Origin: JAVEYA01 sp034003745
GTDB taxonomy: Bacteria > Bacillota > Peptococcia > DRI-13 > PHAD01
NCBI GenBank assembly: GCA_034003745.1
Contig: JAVEYA010000114.1
Coordinates: forward strand, 1-6,789
Direction: 5' to 3'
DNA: 6,789 bases
Numbering within the stretch: position 1 is the stretch's first letter; every line of letters begins with the position of its first letter. The position numbers and the translations under genes are program-made. This document shows, piece by piece, positions 1 to 6,092 of this stretch. Under the pieces are notes generated by a model. It made no database searches. It saw only the letters and a list, made by a program, of their open reading frames with translations, and was not told the origin of the DNA.

Positions 1-6
1 AGTTTT

Positions 7-999
7 TCAATATGGAAATGTCTGCAGTCCGTTTTTTTTCATGGTCACAATCTGATAGAAACAAAGCAATCCGGTTAACAACAAACCCGGTATGACCAAG
101 CCCCCGGATAACAGACAGGAAATAATCAGCCAGGCGCCGCCGATTATCAAAATTTCCACCATAAACCTATTGGCCGGCAGCATGCGGGTGACATCGTCGT
201 AATGTTTAGCGACAATAAACGCCGTCTTCAGCATAAAGGGCAGGGCCAAAAGCGCGGTCAGGCTCCAGCGGCTGGTAAAACCGGCCAGCGCGTTAAAGAG
301 AATTAAAAAAGCCGTAACCAAAAGCAATATATTGACCAAAACAGCCGTTTTTTTCTTGCCCAGCCGTACCACTACGGTCCGCTTATCCGCGGCCAGGTCC
401 CCGCGATAATCGGGAAATTCATTAACAATCAGAATCAGGGCGATAATGATGGCCAAGGGCAGCGAGGCCATGAAAGCGGCAAAAGAAAGTCCGCCCATCT
501 GCACATAGTACGCGCCCAGCACCGTCAGCACCCCGAAATCCAGGCCCAGCACAATTTCACCTATGCCCAGTTTCAGCATGCTAAAGCGGGGGCTCACATA
601 CAAAATACTGGAGGCAATCCCGACAATTCCGATAGGAAGTATGGCCCAGCCCGACCGATAGGTCAGGTAAATCCCGACTAGGGAAGCCACGCTATAGCAT
701 AATATCGCTGCGCATAAGACCGCCTCAGCCCGGATTTTTCCTTCAACAATGACCCGGGAGCCGCCGGAGTAGGGGAAGACGGCGTCTGGATTATAGAGGT
801 CGGCTCCGGAGCGGAAATCAAAATAGTCGTTGATTAAATTTGCTCCGCTATGGATGAGAGCAATGCCGATAACAGTCAGAACAAACAAGGACGGAGCAAA
901 AGCTCCGTTTTTATAATAGGCGAACAAACCGCCAAATGCGGCCGGCAGCACGCTGGCCCCTATTACGTAAAGCCGGGCTGCCTGTATCCACTTTTTCAA
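7..999 (-). CDS. UbiA-family prenyltransferase (MenA-like)
   Basis: Integral membrane prenyltransferase, expected to join a polyprenyl diphosphate to an aromatic acceptor, most likely in menaquinone synthesis (MenA-type). Numbered from the start chosen here (330 residues), the first Asp-rich motif NDYFD is at 57-61 and the second, NEFPDYRGD, at 193-201. These are the two Mg-diphosphate binding sites of the family. About eight or nine hydrophobic segments fill the rest, as expected. The start is a TTG at 997-999, with GGGGGG (1009-1014) 9 nt upstream, and the protein opens KKWIQAARL like its relatives. A longer form from a TTG at 1044 directly abuts tadA but has no ribosome binding site. The gene follows tadA by 45 bp and is probably cotranscribed with it. 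Acceptor and chain length cannot be read from sequence; other UbiA subfamilies remain possible. Confidence 0.85.
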   Translation of the reverse strand: MKKWIQAARLYVIGASVLPAAFGGLFAYYKNGAFAPSLFVLTVIGIALIHSGANLINDYFDFRSGADLYNPDAVFPYSGGSRVIVEGKIRAEAVLCAAILCYSVASLVGIYLTYRSGWAILPIGIVGIASSILYVSPRFSMLKLGIGEIVLGLDFGVLTVLGAYYVQMGGLSFAAFMASLPLAIIIALILIVNEFPDYRGDLAADKRTVVVRLGKKKTAVLVNILLLVTAFLILFNALAGFTSRWSLTALLALPFMLKTAFIVAKHYDDVTRMLPANRFMVEILIIGGAWLIISCLLSGGLVIPGLLLTGLLCFYQIVTMKKNGLQTFPY

Positions 1000-1044
1000 A
1001 ATCAATCGCCCCCCACAAAACCGGTTTAATCCCAGTTTTGCCAA

Positions 1045-1515
1045 TTAAATGGAGGGATATTCGCCGGCCCCCCGGCGTTCCTGAAAGAACCTCTGCAAGA
1101 TTGCCCCGCATTCTTTGGCTAATATCCCGGGGACTATTCTAACATTGTGGTTGAATCCGGGGTGTTGCAGGATATTAAGCAGCGTCCCCGCCGCACCGGC
1201 CTTGGGATCGTCGGCCCCGTATACCACGCGCTCCAGACGGCTTTGCAGCATTGTGCCCGCGCACATAGGACAAGGCTCCAGGGTCACATATAAAACGGCG
1301 CCGGTAAGACGCCACGACTTTAGCTTCGCGCAGGCCTCCCGCATCGCCACGATCTCGGCATGGGCCGTGGGATCATGCCCGGTTTCTCGCTGATTGTGCC
1401 CCCGGCCGATAATTTCGTCATTTAATACGATTACCGCGCCTACCGGAACTTCCCCTTTTTCGTAAGCCAGCTCTGCTTCGTGCAGAGCTTCCTTCATGTA
1501 TGTTTCATGATTCAT
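1045..1515 (-). CDS. tadA: tRNA-specific adenosine-34 deaminase TadA
   Basis: Zinc hydrolase that converts A34 to inosine in the anticodon of tRNA-Arg(ACG), allowing one tRNA to read CGU, CGC and CGA. The 156-residue length is normal. The CDA-fold motifs are complete: HAE at 52-54 (His52 zinc ligand, Glu54 proton shuttle) and PCPMC at 81-85 (Cys82 and Cys85 zinc ligands). GEVPVGAV near residues 21-28 and the conserved DPKAGAAG near 103-110 are also typical of TadA. The ATG at 1513-1515 has GAGG 7 nt upstream. Its substrate tRNA-Arg(ACG) is encoded at 5867-5943. The upstream 102-bp gap contains an extended -10 promoter, so the gene need not depend on the preceding operon. Confidence 0.97.
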   Translation of the reverse strand: MNHETYMKEALHEAELAYEKGEVPVGAVIVLNDEIIGRGHNQRETGHDPTAHAEIVAMREACAKLKSWRLTGAVLYVTLEPCPMCAGTMLQSRLERVVYGADDPKAGAAGTLLNILQHPGFNHNVRIVPGILAKECGAILQRFFQERRGAGEYPSI

Positions 1516-1556
1516 AGAAATACCTCATCACCGCTTCAACAGCTTCTTCCCCGAAC

Positions 1557-1593
1557 AGTATAACATAATGACATGATAAATACGTGTCGTATT
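1557..1593 (-). promoter_or_regulatory. Extended -10 promoter of tadA with an adjoining palindrome
   Basis: On the minus strand TGTTATACT (1557-1565) is an extended -10 element (TGn plus TATACT), about 40 bp before the tadA start. No good -35 hexamer is visible at 16-18 bp. In its place lies the inverted repeat AATACGTGTCGTATT (1579-1593; 6-bp arms, 3-bp centre), a possible activator or repressor site. The promoter is inferred from sequence only. Confidence 0.5.
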
Positions 1594-1617
1594 GCCCGCC
1601 TGCACTTCCTGCAAAAG

Positions 1618-2355
1618 TCAATCCACATAGATCAAATGATTTTTACCCGGAACGGTAAAACGCCGGACATTTTCCAAAACCCGGGATAAGTCCTCCGCCG
1701 TTTTCTTTACCTGCCTGAACGTGTTTACCGTGGTAATTATGGTAACCGGCATTTTCAAGTTTTTTGACCTTTCAATGTGGTCATACCGGGAATACCTTTT
1801 CATCAATCGTATATATTCTATCGACTGAGCGATATCCACTTTCTCCAACATAGCCGAAAGCCTTTTATCTCTCCTTGAATTTTTAAATGCAGGGTGAAGC
1901 TCCAGCAGCCGCAGGCCCAGTTTTCTTTTGAGCATCCACTTTAAAACCCAGCTGTTCAAATGCTTTATTAAAAGCAGGTTCAGCCATGCAGGAAAATAAA
2001 TCATGGTTTCAACCAGTACCAGTTTTCTGACCCTCTCCGGATGCCGGATAGCATAGTCCAGTGCAAGGATCCCGCCCATGCACTGGCCCAGCAATTGAAA
2101 ATCTTCCAAACCAATATAAGCGGCAAAGCGCTCCAACAGCTCATTTAAACACGGAAAGGAATAGTGCTCCAGTCCTCCGGACTTTCCGAACCCCGGAAGA
2201 TCAATCGCATATACTTGGCAGTCTTTGAGCAACGCCTTATAGGCTTTGGATTTGAACACACTGCCGTCTTCGTTCCATCCGTGAAGACAAAGTATCGGCT
2301 CTCCGTTTCCAAAAGCCTCAAAATGGATATCCACTCCATCAATAGTCATTTTCAT
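1618..2355 (-). CDS. Alpha/beta hydrolase with a cysteine nucleophile
   Basis: Alpha/beta-hydrolase fold protein of 245 residues, probably a cytosolic esterase, thioesterase or C-C hydrolase. Visible features are the oxyanion-hole motif LHGWNEDGS (24-32), the strand-turn IDLPGFGKSGG (51-61), the nucleophile elbow GQCMGG (90-95) and the catalytic His in GKNH (His240). The elbow carries Cys92 where most relatives have Ser; dienelactone hydrolase is a known Cys precedent. The usual catalytic Asp after strand 7 is not obvious: TIITTVNTF has Asn211 in that area. The protein ends only five residues after the catalytic His, lacking the usual terminal helix. Its ATG overlaps the radical SAM stop as ATGA and has GGGAG 7 nt upstream, so it is translationally coupled. 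It is likely the last gene of the cassette. Substrate unknown. Confidence 0.85.
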   Translation of the reverse strand: MKMTIDGVDIHFEAFGNGEPILCLHGWNEDGSVFKSKAYKALLKDCQVYAIDLPGFGKSGGLEHYSFPCLNELLERFAAYIGLEDFQLLGQCMGGILALDYAIRHPERVRKLVLVETMIYFPAWLNLLLIKHLNSWVLKWMLKRKLGLRLLELHPAFKNSRRDKRLSAMLEKVDIAQSIEYIRLMKRYSRYDHIERSKNLKMPVTIITTVNTFRQVKKTAEDLSRVLENVRRFTVPGKNHLIYVD

Positions 2356-3629
2356 AGCTTTTCTCCCCTGAGGGTGCGGTAAAATCCCGGCAGCTTAACC
2401 GATTGGCCTTTGCAGCAGGCTTGAGGCAAACTCTCTGCCGGTATAGGATAACTGCCTTTCCCGTCTCTTAGCAGCGTATTCAAGTGAACCTTGCTAAAGC
2501 AATAGCCCCTCGGAACACCCATCTGCTGATGCATTTTCAACCATAGGGCGTCGACCGGTGTTTCAAAAACATTGCCAAAGCTTACCGGTACAAAATCACA
2601 GGGATAGAGATTCCCCCGATGGTCAATGTAAGAGTGCTGAACACCGGCTCCGCACCCAAATTGTTCATTGGATTCGAAATAGGAGAAGACCGATGCTTTC
2701 GGTAAATGTCTGTTCCTGTTGCATTTGATATGGAATTCTATTAATTTCTTATTTTCACTCTCCTGCAAAAGTACGTCTTCTTTTGAATCCAGCTTCCCGC
2801 AGGGAAGAGGCTCGATCATCCGCATCTCATCCACTTTCAGCGCCTTCAGGAACTGAGCGAGGCGAAACAGCCCCTCACCCTTTAGGAGTTCCCGCGTACA
2901 TACCGTTTGGGACATGGTATACAGCCCTGCCTTCTTCGCGTTTTCAATCGCGTCAACCGCCGCTTTGAACGCGCCGCTATATCCCCGCTTGGCATCATGC
3001 TCCGCCGCATCCACGGAATCAATACTGATCGCAATCCCGAACAAACCTGCTGTTTTCAATTGTTTTGCCTTTTCATAGGTAAGTCCGTAACCGGTAGAAA
3101 ATACAAAAGATACGCTTCGCTCATCGATACTTTTTATTACCGCTTCCAGGTCCCCCCGGAGCAAGGGTTCCCCTCCGGTGAACCCGATGATGCCCACCCC
3201 CATATCCTGAATTTGCTTGATCAGCCGAATTAAATCCGGCGTATCCATATCATTGCCGGAATTTCTTTTGTCGGCGCTGCAGTGCCAGCAATTATACATA
3301 CAACTGGAGGTTGCAGAAATATAAATGGAAATAGGCGATTTTCTTTTTCCGGAAATATGGTCTGCGAAAAAATCACTTTCCCGTCCCGGAACTCCCATCA
3401 ATATATTTTCGAATGCTTGCGAATTCAACGGCGGGATAAAGGAATTCACAACAAACTTTCCCTCATGAACGTTAATCCGGTCGTTTTTAATAACATGAAG
3501 TCCGCTCTTTATAAGGTTTCTCAGCCTGTAGTGCCGATTGGCTGAAAATAAGCGGTGCATCGTATGCGCCAGCTTTATGCATTTTTTATTAAGACCCATC
3601 TGAAACAATACAGGTATGTTTGCTCTCAT
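2352..3629 (-). CDS. Radical SAM enzyme with SPASM/twitch-like C-terminus
   Basis: Radical S-adenosylmethionine enzyme, 425 residues. An N-terminal extension of about 100 residues with NSFIPPLNSQAF precedes the core. The [4Fe-4S] motif CMYNCWHC (CX3CX2C) has Cys110, Cys114 and Cys117, followed by the SAM-binding GGEP at 152-155 and SIDS near 202-205. The C-terminal part has further cysteines at 326, 344, 377, 405 and 406, and GCGAG...GNLYPC resembles a SPASM or twitch domain that holds an auxiliary cluster. I chose the ATG at 3627-3629 because it overlaps the upstream stop as ATGA and has GGGGGA 10 nt upstream; a TTG at 3647 would add six residues. Relatives modify peptides or cofactors (PqqE, MoaA and AlbA types), but no precursor peptide is visible here, so the substrate is open. 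Confidence 0.9.
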   Translation of the reverse strand: MRANIPVLFQMGLNKKCIKLAHTMHRLFSANRHYRLRNLIKSGLHVIKNDRINVHEGKFVVNSFIPPLNSQAFENILMGVPGRESDFFADHISGKRKSPISIYISATSSCMYNCWHCSADKRNSGNDMDTPDLIRLIKQIQDMGVGIIGFTGGEPLLRGDLEAVIKSIDERSVSFVFSTGYGLTYEKAKQLKTAGLFGIAISIDSVDAAEHDAKRGYSGAFKAAVDAIENAKKAGLYTMSQTVCTRELLKGEGLFRLAQFLKALKVDEMRMIEPLPCGKLDSKEDVLLQESENKKLIEFHIKCNRNRHLPKASVFSYFESNEQFGCGAGVQHSYIDHRGNLYPCDFVPVSFGNVFETPVDALWLKMHQQMGVPRGYCFSKVHLNTLLRDGKGSYPIPAESLPQACCKGQSVKLPGFYRTLRGEKL

Positions 3630-4486
3630 TTTTTCGCTATCCCCCAAACAAAATCATGCGTAATCGAAGACATTCCATATTTTATAAAGAGCTCGGAAAT
3701 TTGCCCTTTAACTGCGGTATCACGCAAATCAACCATCACATCAAAGCCCGCAAGCGCGCCTGTAGAAGTCATCCACTCGGTCATAGCGGCGGTTGAAGCA
3801 AAACTGAATTTCTGCATGCCTCTGAAAGTGCGGGTCTCTTGAAATCCCGCCTTTTTCAACCAGTGACTCAATTGACGTTCATCTTTCGGATTCGGAAGTT
3901 CCAGCATCAATTTTTTAATATTTTTAGAATTCTTGATCAGCAGACGCTTATAAATCTTACGGACTTCCGGCAATGTATTTTTCGAATTAAGAATTAGCCC
4001 AAGCTCTCCTCCGGCTTTCAATACCCGCTTGCATTCCTTTAGTACCTGCGCCGGGGGTTGGTATTTTAAGGCCCAACTGCATACGATCCTGTCATAAGAT
4101 TCATCCTCGCAGCTTTTTAAGAAATCCAGCATGGAAGCCTTAAAAAGACTTGCCTTCCCACCCAAACGCATTTCTGCTTGTTTCAACATCCCCTCCGAAA
4201 TATCTACCGCGTCGATCTGATACTTCGGACGTATACTCAGCAGCCATTCAGAATTAAAACCCGTCCCGCAGGCCAAATCCAGCACGCGCGCCTCCTTCGG
4301 CAAATTTAGCTGTGAAAGCATCACCACATTGTATTTCTGCATGGTATTCAGAAATTGTTCATTATAGCCGCCGCTCACCCGATTATAGGAGTTTCCGATA
4401 TCTCCGGCCGTAACGATGTTTCCCAGTATGTAATACTTTAAAACCTTATAATAGAGATGAATTCTCCCCATCTTTATACCCCACAT
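3626..4486 (-). CDS. Class I SAM-dependent methyltransferase (second of two)
   Basis: Rossmann-fold methyltransferase of about 286 residues. Numbered from the ATG at 4486, motif I LDLACGTGF is near 69-77, the acidic SAM-ribose strand AVDISEGML near 93-101, a post-motif region CSWALKYQPP follows, and ECKRVLKAGGELGL is the typical strand-5 region. NSYNRVSGGYNEQF before motif I resembles the substrate-lid helix of UbiE/Methyltransf_11 proteins. GGAG lies 7 nt before this ATG. Alternatives are ATG 4492 (ribosome binding site too close) and ATG 4471 (GGGG 7 nt upstream). The gene overlaps the preceding methyltransferase by about 40 bp and the radical SAM gene by 4 bp, so it belongs to the same operon. 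The acceptor atom and substrate are unknown. Confidence 0.88.
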   Translation of the reverse strand: MWGIKMGRIHLYYKVLKYYILGNIVTAGDIGNSYNRVSGGYNEQFLNTMQKYNVVMLSQLNLPKEARVLDLACGTGFNSEWLLSIRPKYQIDAVDISEGMLKQAEMRLGGKASLFKASMLDFLKSCEDESYDRIVCSWALKYQPPAQVLKECKRVLKAGGELGLILNSKNTLPEVRKIYKRLLIKNSKNIKKLMLELPNPKDERQLSHWLKKAGFQETRTFRGMQKFSFASTAAMTEWMTSTGALAGFDVMVDLRDTAVKGQISELFIKYGMSSITHDFVWGIAKK

Positions 4487-5042
4487 ATACATACTCCAGC
4501 CGGTTCATAAAGTGGATTTCACCTTTCACCTGCAACCCGTGCAGTATTTCCTTCATTACTGCTGGGTCTACCGGCCGGGTTTTCTCCCTGCACAACCTTT
4601 CGAAGCAAAAAATCAGTTGCGCTTTCAAGCTGGCAGGATTGAACTCCAGGATAACCATTTTCCCACCGGGTTTAAGGACTCGGACAGCTTCATTCAATGC
4701 TTTTTCCCGGTTCACGATATGATGCAGGCAATCTTTCATACATACTACATCAAAACTGTCGCCGGCAAGCGGTATCTCTTCAGCGCTTGCCCGAACCACC
4801 TTGATTCTCTGCTCTTTTTTTGCGGCAATGGCTGTCATCGAAGCACTTGGGTCAATAATCACAACCTCCGCTTTCAGGCCGACAAGCAGCACAGCCAAGG
4901 ACCCTGTCCCGCCACCAATATCTGCAACCCTCTTTCCTTCAACCATCCCAACATACTCCAGCAGCCGCTCTTCTCCAGCAAGGCCTGTTTTCTGCATAAA
5001 GCCGTCGTACAGAAAGGCAAACCGATCAAACAAAAGACTCAT
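4446..5042 (-). CDS. Class I SAM-dependent methyltransferase (first of two)
   Basis: Methyltransferase of 198 residues of the UbiE/Methyltransf_11 type. It has FLYDGFMQ near the N-terminus, motif I VADIGGGTGS (39-48), the acidic strand end VVIIDPSASM (about 60-69), ASAEEIPLAGDSFDVV and the helix-strand AVRVLKPGGKMVILEF. It is somewhat short for UbiE (usually about 230 residues), with a reduced C-terminal part. UbiE-like resemblance and a MenA-like gene nearby raise the possibility of quinone methylation. However, operon partners with a radical SAM enzyme and a second methyltransferase argue for a separate pathway. The ATG at 5040-5042 has AGGAG 6 nt upstream and starts 9 bp after the regulator's stop. 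Confidence 0.88.
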   Translation of the reverse strand: MSLLFDRFAFLYDGFMQKTGLAGEERLLEYVGMVEGKRVADIGGGTGSLAVLLVGLKAEVVIIDPSASMTAIAAKKEQRIKVVRASAEEIPLAGDSFDVVCMKDCLHHIVNREKALNEAVRVLKPGGKMVILEFNPASLKAQLIFCFERLCREKTRPVDPAVMKEILHGLQVKGEIHFMNRLEYVYVGYKDGENSSLL

Positions 5043-5051
5043 TTCTTCTCC

Positions 5052-5516
5052 TCACATATTCCCCAGGACTTCTGCCAACCGGTTCTTCACGTACGCTTCA
5101 TCAAAGGAAGAACAAATCCGCCGGTCTTCCTCATTCAATAGCCTGTAATGCTTGGATATGATATTCTGTTGAATCCTGAACGACCCCTTTCTTTCAACCT
5201 CTTTCCACCACACCGTCCCCCCCAGGGTCTTGCCGTATTCTGGCACATAACCGTTGAAGGCGACTGTCAGTATGATGTCTTCCGGTTGACCGCCAAAGGT
5301 CATCTCCAAAATCTCGCTATCTTTAAAAACCGTACATAAAGTAACCGCCCCGGTCCAGCCAAGACTTGCCCGTCTTTTTTCGATTTGCACAAGCGTTTTC
5401 TTGGATATGCCGAGTACTTCCGCCATTTTATCCTGTGTATATTCCCTCTCGCTGCGTATGAGCCGCACCTTTTCATCCACTCTTTGTATAAATTCTTCCC
5501 TCGTCATGTGCTTCAT
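5052..5516 (-). CDS. XRE-type helix-turn-helix regulator
   Basis: DNA-binding protein of 154 residues. The N-terminal helix-turn-helix of the Cro/CI type covers about residues 12-65: LIRSEREYTQDKMAEVLG is helices 1-2 and ISKKTLVQIEKRR is the recognition region. The remaining 85 residues (from about 70) hold TFGGQPEDIILTVAFNGYVP and a charged C-terminal helix. I do not recognise this as a named sensor domain. The ATG at 5514-5516 has GAGG 5 nt upstream. It is the first gene of the operon and sits directly behind a palindrome over its own -10 box. Autoregulation, and hence control of the whole cassette, is the natural inference. The signal it senses is not apparent. Confidence 0.85.
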   Translation of the reverse strand: MKHMTREEFIQRVDEKVRLIRSEREYTQDKMAEVLGISKKTLVQIEKRRASLGWTGAVTLCTVFKDSEILEMTFGGQPEDIILTVAFNGYVPEYGKTLGGTVWWKEVERKGSFRIQQNIISKHYRLLNEEDRRICSSFDEAYVKNRLAEVLGNM

Positions 5517-5526
5517 TCACCCCTCA

Positions 5527-5560
5527 AGTGTAATTTTACACTATTTGATACAATTTGCAA
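5527..5560 (-). promoter_or_regulatory. Promoter and probable operator of the five-gene operon
   Basis: On the minus strand TTGCAA (-35, 5555-5560) is separated by 16 bp from TAAAAT (-10, 5533-5538). The -10 box lies inside the perfect inverted repeat AGTGTAATTTTACACT (5527-5542; 7-bp arms and a 2-bp centre). A protein bound there would block RNA polymerase. The adjoining regulator gene starts about 10 bp further on, with its ribosome binding site at 5520-5525. Repressor identity is inferred from position only. Confidence 0.7.
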
Positions 5561-5655
5561 GTAATTGAGTGGATTTCTTTCCCCGCCCCCGCTGCGGCCC
5601 TTTCTCTAAGGGACGCCAAGCTATTTTTTCTGAATTTCTCATGCCTAGTGGGTAC

Positions 5656-5694
5656 AAAAAAGAGTTCTCGGGATTTTTAAAATCCGAGAACCCT
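5656..5694 (-). terminator. Intrinsic terminator of the tRNA cluster
   Basis: In the minus-strand transcript an 8-bp stem (5684-5691 with 5664-5671, GTTCTCGG/CCGAGAAC) extends through an A/T-rich upper part with one bulge. It is followed by a run of six U (5656-5661). It lies about 16 bp beyond the CCA end of tRNA-Arg(CCU) and about 100 bp before the regulator's -35 box, so it insulates the tRNA cluster from the operon. Confidence 0.85.
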
Positions 5695-5709
5695 TGATAC
5701 TGTTGAAGA

Positions 5710-5788
5710 TGGTGCGCCCGGCAGGACTCGAACCTGCGGCAGACGCGGTTTAGGAAACCGCCGCTCTATCCGCCTGAGCTACGGACGC
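5710..5788 (-). tRNA. tRNA-Arg (anticodon CCU)
   Basis: Complete cloverleaf read on the minus strand. The acceptor stem GCGTCCG/CGGGCGC has one G-U pair. The D-arm GCTC...GAGC is intact, and the anticodon stem GCGGT/ACCGC encloses the loop TTCCTAA with anticodon CCT. The T-loop is TTCGAGT, followed by discriminator A and an encoded CCA (5710-5712). It reads the AGG codon and is the last of the three tRNAs before the terminator. Confidence 0.97.
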
Positions 5789-5801
5789 AAACTTTGTATC
5801 A

Positions 5802-5855
5802 ATATTCAAAAATGGTCAGTTGCCTTAGCTTAAGCAAATGACCTTTTCTGAATGT
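5802..5855. terminator. 54-bp near-palindrome between the two Arg tRNAs (possible terminator)
   Basis: Almost the whole spacer folds back on itself. The outer arms pair from 5802 with 5855 inward, GGTCA (5814-5818) pairs with TGACC (5839-5843), and CTTA (5824-5827) pairs with TAAG (5831-5834) around a 3-nt loop, with only three mismatches and one bulged C. A tracts on the left and T tracts on the right make it terminator-like on both strands. In the minus-strand transcript GGTCA...TGACC is followed by AUUUUUG. It may attenuate transcription between the two tRNAs or serve as a processing signal. Confidence 0.55.
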
Positions 5856-5866
5856 ATTAAATTAAA

Positions 5867-5943
<77 letters not shown>

Positions 5944-5946
5944 GTG

Positions 5947-5981
5947 TTTGGTGAATTAAATGGCGGAGAGAGAGGGATTCG
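5947..5981. repeat. 35-bp direct repeat, copy 1 (partial tRNA-Ser 3' end)
   Basis: Identical over 35 bp to 6093-6127, offset 146 bp. It includes 14 bp of spacer (TTTGGTGAATTAAA), the reversed CCA and the first 18 bases of the tRNA-Ser 3' end, discriminator included. Identity stops inside the T-loop, at 5982 versus 6128. Confidence 0.9.
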
Positions 5982-6063
5982 CGACGCTCCAAAATCGTCG
6001 CCTTATCGAACATGGGGGCTCGGCCCCCAAACCCCTTGGAGGGTTCGAATCCCGTTCTCCTCA
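5961..6063. pseudogene. Chimeric tRNA-Ser-like remnant with GC-rich hairpins
   Basis: The left end is a minus-strand tRNA-Ser 3' end with CCA (5961-5981). The right end (6039-6063) is a plus-strand T-arm/acceptor-like sequence, GAGGGTTCGAATCCC then TTCTCC. The two ends are therefore imperfect inverted copies. Between them are the hairpin GCGACG/CGTCGC (5981-5986 with 5996-6001, 9-nt loop) and the hairpin GGGGGC TCG GCCCCC (6014-6028). I could not fold a valid cloverleaf on either strand. It could be a decayed tRNA gene, a rearranged duplication, or a small mobile palindromic element sited at a tRNA. Confidence 0.5.
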
Positions 6064-6092
6064 AACAAAAGAATGTTCTTCTATTACGCAGT

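Noticed and set aside
1516..1617. SRP RNA (scr/ffs), often found near tadA in Firmicutes
   Set aside because: No GGAA-tetraloop Alu/S-domain signature, and the gap is filled by promoter-like sequence.
2783..3842. Several open frames of 60-110 codons on the plus strand opposite the radical SAM and methyltransferase genes
   Set aside because: They lie wholly antisense to well-supported genes, lack convincing ribosome binding sites and show no recognisable motifs.
4512..5148. Plus-strand frames of 209 and 115 codons opposite the first methyltransferase
   Set aside because: The minus-strand frame has all methyltransferase motifs and a good ribosome binding site. The plus-strand products have no domain logic.
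5598..5612. CCCTT/AAGGG small hairpin before the regulator promoter
   Set aside because: A 5-bp stem with no U run in either direction; not distinguishable from chance.
5964..6060. A possible plus-strand tRNA, including a selenocysteine tRNA, because of its length and the GC-rich hairpin in variable-arm position
   Set aside because: The acceptor and T stems do not pair in register, the loop at 5987-5995 is not a 7-nt anticodon loop, and no TCA anticodon is in place.
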